DNA of 46,619 nt from an uncultured SAR116 cluster alpha proteobacterium. Its GTDB lineage: Bacteria > Pseudomonadota > Alphaproteobacteria > Puniceispirillales > Marisalimonadaceae. Below, one piece after another: positions 44,064 through 46,619 of this stretch (its first letter is position 1; each line of letters starts with the position of its first letter). Location of the stretch: positions 1 through 46,619 of the forward strand of contig CACJJL010000016.1 in assembly GCA_902593735.1 (NCBI GenBank). The letters run 5' to 3'. A model generated the notes under the pieces. It did not search any database. It was given only the letters and a program-made list of their open reading frames with translations, and had not been told where the DNA came from. The position numbers were made by a program, and so were the translations under genes.

Positions 44064-44687
44064 TTATATAAATTGATTGTTAACACTTAATAACCGATAT
44101 TTACCACCTCTATTTCTAACATTATCTTTCTTAAGAACCTCTATAGAGGTAATGCTTAAATGAGAAATCTCTATTCCTATTGCTTTATTAGGATCTAAGT
44201 CCAAAATTCGAGACAAAAAAGCTCTAATTGTTCCGGAATGAGAAATAAAAATCAATGACGTATGATTTTGAAAATTTAGATTATCCACAAATTTAGAAAC
44301 TCGTTTACATTGATCCAGAAAACTTTCACCCTTTGGGGGACAATTTTCAGGACAAAGAAATGAAAAGTTATGTCGAGTTTTTAATTTTTTTATTTCTTCC
44401 CAAACTAATGATATTTTTTTTCCTTGCCATTCTCCAAAGTTTTGCTCTCTTAATTTTTTTTCAATTACTATTTCCTTAAAATTTCTATATTTGGACAATT
44501 CTTGAGCCGTTTGAATAGCTCTCTTCAAAGGACTAACATAACATAAGCTATTATCTGGAATATATGCGGCAAGTTTTTTTAAATGATTAGAATTTATAAT
44601 TGCTTTAGGGTTATTTTCTGGGACATAGCCCTCTTTTTTTTTAATAGGAGCATGACGTATAAGATATAATCTACAGGTGTTCATCAA
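44064..44687 (-). CDS. cobC: Histidine phosphatase, CobC-like (alpha-ribazole phosphatase)
   Basis: 207 residues. The phosphoglycerate mutase-like start YLIRHAPIKK (R11-H12) has RHA in place of the usual RHG, and LREQNFGEWQGK, then FISHSGTIRAFLSRIL carry the other catalytic residues. Position after cobS with a 4-base overlap suggests removal of the phosphate from alpha-ribazole phosphate in cobalamin assembly. Without context it would be a generic histidine phosphatase. Confidence 0.75.
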   Translation of the reverse strand: MMNTCRLYLIRHAPIKKKEGYVPENNPKAIINSNHLKKLAAYIPDNSLCYVSPLKRAIQTAQELSKYRNFKEIVIEKKLREQNFGEWQGKKISLVWEEIKKLKTRHNFSFLCPENCPPKGESFLDQCKRVSKFVDNLNFQNHTSLIFISHSGTIRAFLSRILDLDPNKAIGIEISHLSITSIEVLKKDNVRNRGGKYRLLSVNNQFI

Positions 44688-45469
44688 TGTAAGTGCCTTA
44701 AATAAATTATAATTCCAAGCAAAAAAACTAATTCAGTTGTAAAAGCAATTGCTCCTAGTACATCTCCAGTAATACCACCTATTTTTTTTTGAGACATTTT
44801 ACCTAAAAAAAGTATTACTCCTGAAATCAAAAAAACTCCTAATAGAATACCCCAGAAAGGAAAAAAATAAACTACTGGGATTAGCCATATAAAAGAAGCA
44901 ATTGCTAACATTTTAGTAGGAACGGTTTCAATAATACTACCTGTTTTTGAAAAAGTTGAGACATTAAAAAAATTTCTTGTAAAAATGATCGATAATTTTC
45001 CTGAAGCAAAACTAGAAGATAAAATCAATATTAATGAATAGCCTAATTCTACTAAATTTATTGCTAGCCCTAGTCGTAATAGTAATCCTAAGGTTAATGC
45101 TGTTGTTCCATAAGTTCCAAGGCAACTATCATGTATAATTTTGTTAATTTTTTCTGGTGGACCGCCTGCTCCAAAACCATCTGCAATGTCAGCCAAACCA
45201 TCTTCGTGGAAAGCTCCGGTAATAACAACACTAAATGCAATTGCTATCGTGCAAGATAAAAATATTGATAAATTCATAATAATACAAAAGTCACCAATAA
45301 AGCCTGATAAAGTGCCTACTAGAAAACCTATTAATGGAAAACTCCATGCAGCACTTGTAAGATTTGGTGGTTTGTTTGAAAAGAATTTCCAATTAACTGG
45401 TATTCTTGTAAAAAACATTAGACTAGCAAAAAAATCTATTAGAACTCTATTTTTCAGTAACGTTTTCAT
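44684..45469 (-). CDS. cobS: Adenosylcobinamide-GDP ribazoletransferase
   Basis: 261 residues, about six membrane helices. The CobS signature GAFHEDGLADIADGFG (85-100) with its metal-binding acidic residues and SCLGTYGTTALTLGLLLRL afterwards is intact. It joins adenosylcobinamide-GDP and alpha-ribazole (or its phosphate) in the inner membrane. It overlaps cobT upstream and the phosphatase downstream by 4 bases each, making a coupled three-gene set. Confidence 0.95.
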   Translation of the reverse strand: MKTLLKNRVLIDFFASLMFFTRIPVNWKFFSNKPPNLTSAAWSFPLIGFLVGTLSGFIGDFCIIMNLSIFLSCTIAIAFSVVITGAFHEDGLADIADGFGAGGPPEKINKIIHDSCLGTYGTTALTLGLLLRLGLAINLVELGYSLILILSSSFASGKLSIIFTRNFFNVSTFSKTGSIIETVPTKMLAIASFIWLIPVVYFFPFWGILLGVFLISGVILFLGKMSQKKIGGITGDVLGAIAFTTELVFLLGIIIYLRHLH

Positions 45470-46488
45470 GAACTTATTTGTTTTGAAACTTTTGCATTGT
45501 CAAAAGTGGACATTCCATTGTGTGTTGCTAAAGCTGCTTTTAATATAAGTGAAGCTATCGCTGCACCACTGCCCTCACCAAGCCTTAGATTCAAATCTAA
45601 AATTGGTTCTTTTTTAAGATTATTTAATATTCTTGCATGACCTGGTTCTGCCGATAAATGAGAAACTAAACAATGATCTAATATATTTTCTTTAAACCTT
45701 ATTAAAGTAGAGGCAGCAGCTGTAGTTATAAAACCATCCAAAAGTACTGGAATAGACTTCATTCTTGCAGAGATTACCGATCCTGCAATAGCAGCAATTT
45801 CTTTGCCTCCATAACATGACAATATACTAACTGGGTCTTTAAATTTTTTTCCATGTAACTGAAGAGCTTTTTTAATTATCTTTATTTTGTTAGATAGTTG
45901 GATCTTATTTATACCTGTCCCTATACCTGTCATTGATTCAACGGGTTCATTAAATAAAGCACAAGAAATTGAAGTTGCTGATGTAGTGTTAGAAATACCC
46001 ATTTCACCTAAAACAAGTAAATCACACCTTGGAGGAATTGAGTTAAAACCCAATTGCATAAAGTATAGAACTTCATCCTCGCTCATAGCTTTGCTCTCAG
46101 AAAAATCCTTTGTAGGTTTATCCAAATCTATTGGAATTACCGTTATTTTAATTTTTGCTAATTTACAAAGTTGATTTATTGCAGCTCCACCTTGTTTAAA
46201 GTTTTTTACCATTTGAGCAGTTACTTCAGATGGATATGCTGAAACACCCTTATTTGATATTCCATGATTACCCGCAAAGATTATACAATGTGGATTTTTT
46301 ATAATAGGTTTGATAGTTTTTTGCCACCCTGCAATCCAAATAGCAATATCCTCTAATTTTCCAAGACTTCCTTCAGGTTTAGTTAATTGTTTTTGATAAT
46401 CTCTAGCTTTGTTAGCAACCAATTGGTCAAATTGAGGAACTTTAATATTACCTTTTAAAAATTCTTTAATTTGTATGTTCTCAAACAT
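45466..46488 (-). CDS. cobT: Nicotinate-nucleotide:DMB phosphoribosyltransferase
   Basis: 340 residues, normal length. The start TKPEGSLGKLEDIAIWIAG is the family's N-terminal motif, FAGNHGISNKGVSAYP and GEMGISNTTSA follow, and the catalytic glutamate is E305 in LRLGEGSGAA. It activates 5,6-dimethylbenzimidazole to alpha-ribazole phosphate for the lower ligand of cobalamin. No cobalamin riboswitch is visible in the 130 bases available upstream. It overlaps cobS by 4 bases. Confidence 0.95.
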   Translation of the reverse strand: MFENIQIKEFLKGNIKVPQFDQLVANKARDYQKQLTKPEGSLGKLEDIAIWIAGWQKTIKPIIKNPHCIIFAGNHGISNKGVSAYPSEVTAQMVKNFKQGGAAINQLCKLAKIKITVIPIDLDKPTKDFSESKAMSEDEVLYFMQLGFNSIPPRCDLLVLGEMGISNTTSATSISCALFNEPVESMTGIGTGINKIQLSNKIKIIKKALQLHGKKFKDPVSILSCYGGKEIAAIAGSVISARMKSIPVLLDGFITTAAASTLIRFKENILDHCLVSHLSAEPGHARILNNLKKEPILDLNLRLGEGSGAAIASLILKAALATHNGMSTFDNAKVSKQISS

Positions 46489-46544
46489 TAAAAACTCTTT
46501 TTAATCAGAAATAAATCTTTTATTAAATTTAAACATATTTGAAT

Positions 46545-46619
46545 TTATATTTGATAGATCCTTGCTACATTATATTTAAAATCTGGAATTTTTCCAACAG
46601 GGTCTAAATCTGAATTTGT
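46545..46619 (-). CDS. C-terminal end of a further minus-strand ORF (partial)
   Basis: Of the three minus-strand frames, only one stays open from the window edge to a TAA at 46545-46547; the other two hit stops early. It reads NSDLDPVGKIPDFKYNVARI then YQI and stop, which looks like a real protein tail. Too short to identify. It would lie 56 bases upstream of cobT, so it may be the previous gene in the same transcript. Confidence 0.45.
   Translation of the reverse strand, partial: TNSDLDPVGKIPDFKYNVARIYQI

Noticed and set aside
46489-46619. Cobalamin riboswitch upstream of cobT
   Set aside because: I see no B12-box or pairing pattern in the 131 bases available; the partial ORF occupies most of it.

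Overview
The window is about 46.6 kb of very AT-rich (roughly 30% G+C by eye), gene-dense bacterial DNA. It has short intergenic gaps, many 1-11 base gene overlaps, and proteins of alphaproteobacterial type: a ligase-associated repair quartet, ETF-ubiquinone oxidoreductase, a split Mrp antiporter cluster with three large subunits, CobT/CobS and a COG4091-type dehydrogenase. I infer a small-genome marine alphaproteobacterium of the general SAR11/HIMB59/AEGEAN-169 kind. No 16S rRNA is present, so the lineage is a guess.

Layout. 1-3.7 kb holds an MFS/BT1-like carrier, a 2OG-Fe(II) oxygenase-like protein, a YeiH-type exporter and a small unknown protein. 3.7-9.4 kb holds the four-gene DNA ligase-associated repair module (phosphoesterase, Lhr-like helicase, exonuclease, ATP-dependent ligase), read divergently from a 17-base gap. 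9.5-12.2 kb holds an MBL-fold hydrolase and a large orphan protein with the look of a GT-A glycosyltransferase. 12.3-16.7 kb is a catabolic set: crotonase-family protein, GYD-domain protein, SAF-domain dehydrogenase of raised G+C, acyl-CoA carboxyltransferase and a 73-residue biotinyl carrier. It is followed by a decayed TfdA/TauD dioxygenase pseudogene (16.8-17.7 kb). 18.0-20.2 kb is a polar amino-acid-type ABC importer without its ATPase. tRNA-Pro(TGG), a DUF192 protein and a histone-deacetylase-fold amidohydrolase follow on the minus strand. 22.3-24.0 kb is a ThiX-type permease, a TPP riboswitch and a ThiY-type binding protein, again without an ATPase.

24.1-31.4 kb is an Mrp-type cation/proton antiporter operon (E, F, G, a MbhD/MbhE-like subunit, B, C, three D-like proton-channel subunits and a 75-residue membrane protein of unknown role). 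A 43-residue membrane ORF, a SufU-like scaffold, a possible 32-residue antisense ORF, ETF-QO and an EamA permease come next. From 42.9 down to 34.8 kb on the minus strand, eight genes are packed with gaps of 25 bases or fewer: MarR regulator, HlyD and DHA2 efflux pair, homocysteine methyltransferase-like, MoxR, CoxE-like, thioesterase and a membrane carrier. A near-perfect palindrome lies just upstream of marR and is a likely operator for at least the first genes. The right end has a split ThDP decarboxylase (two genes) and the late cobalamin genes cobC-like, cobS and cobT, then the tail of one more minus-strand ORF.

I found no CRISPR array, phage, insertion sequence or obvious defence island. 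The best candidates for something new are the orphan GT-A-like protein, the small membrane ORFs beside the Mrp and SufU genes, the riboswitch that splits the thiamine-precursor transporter, and the MarR-headed gene run.
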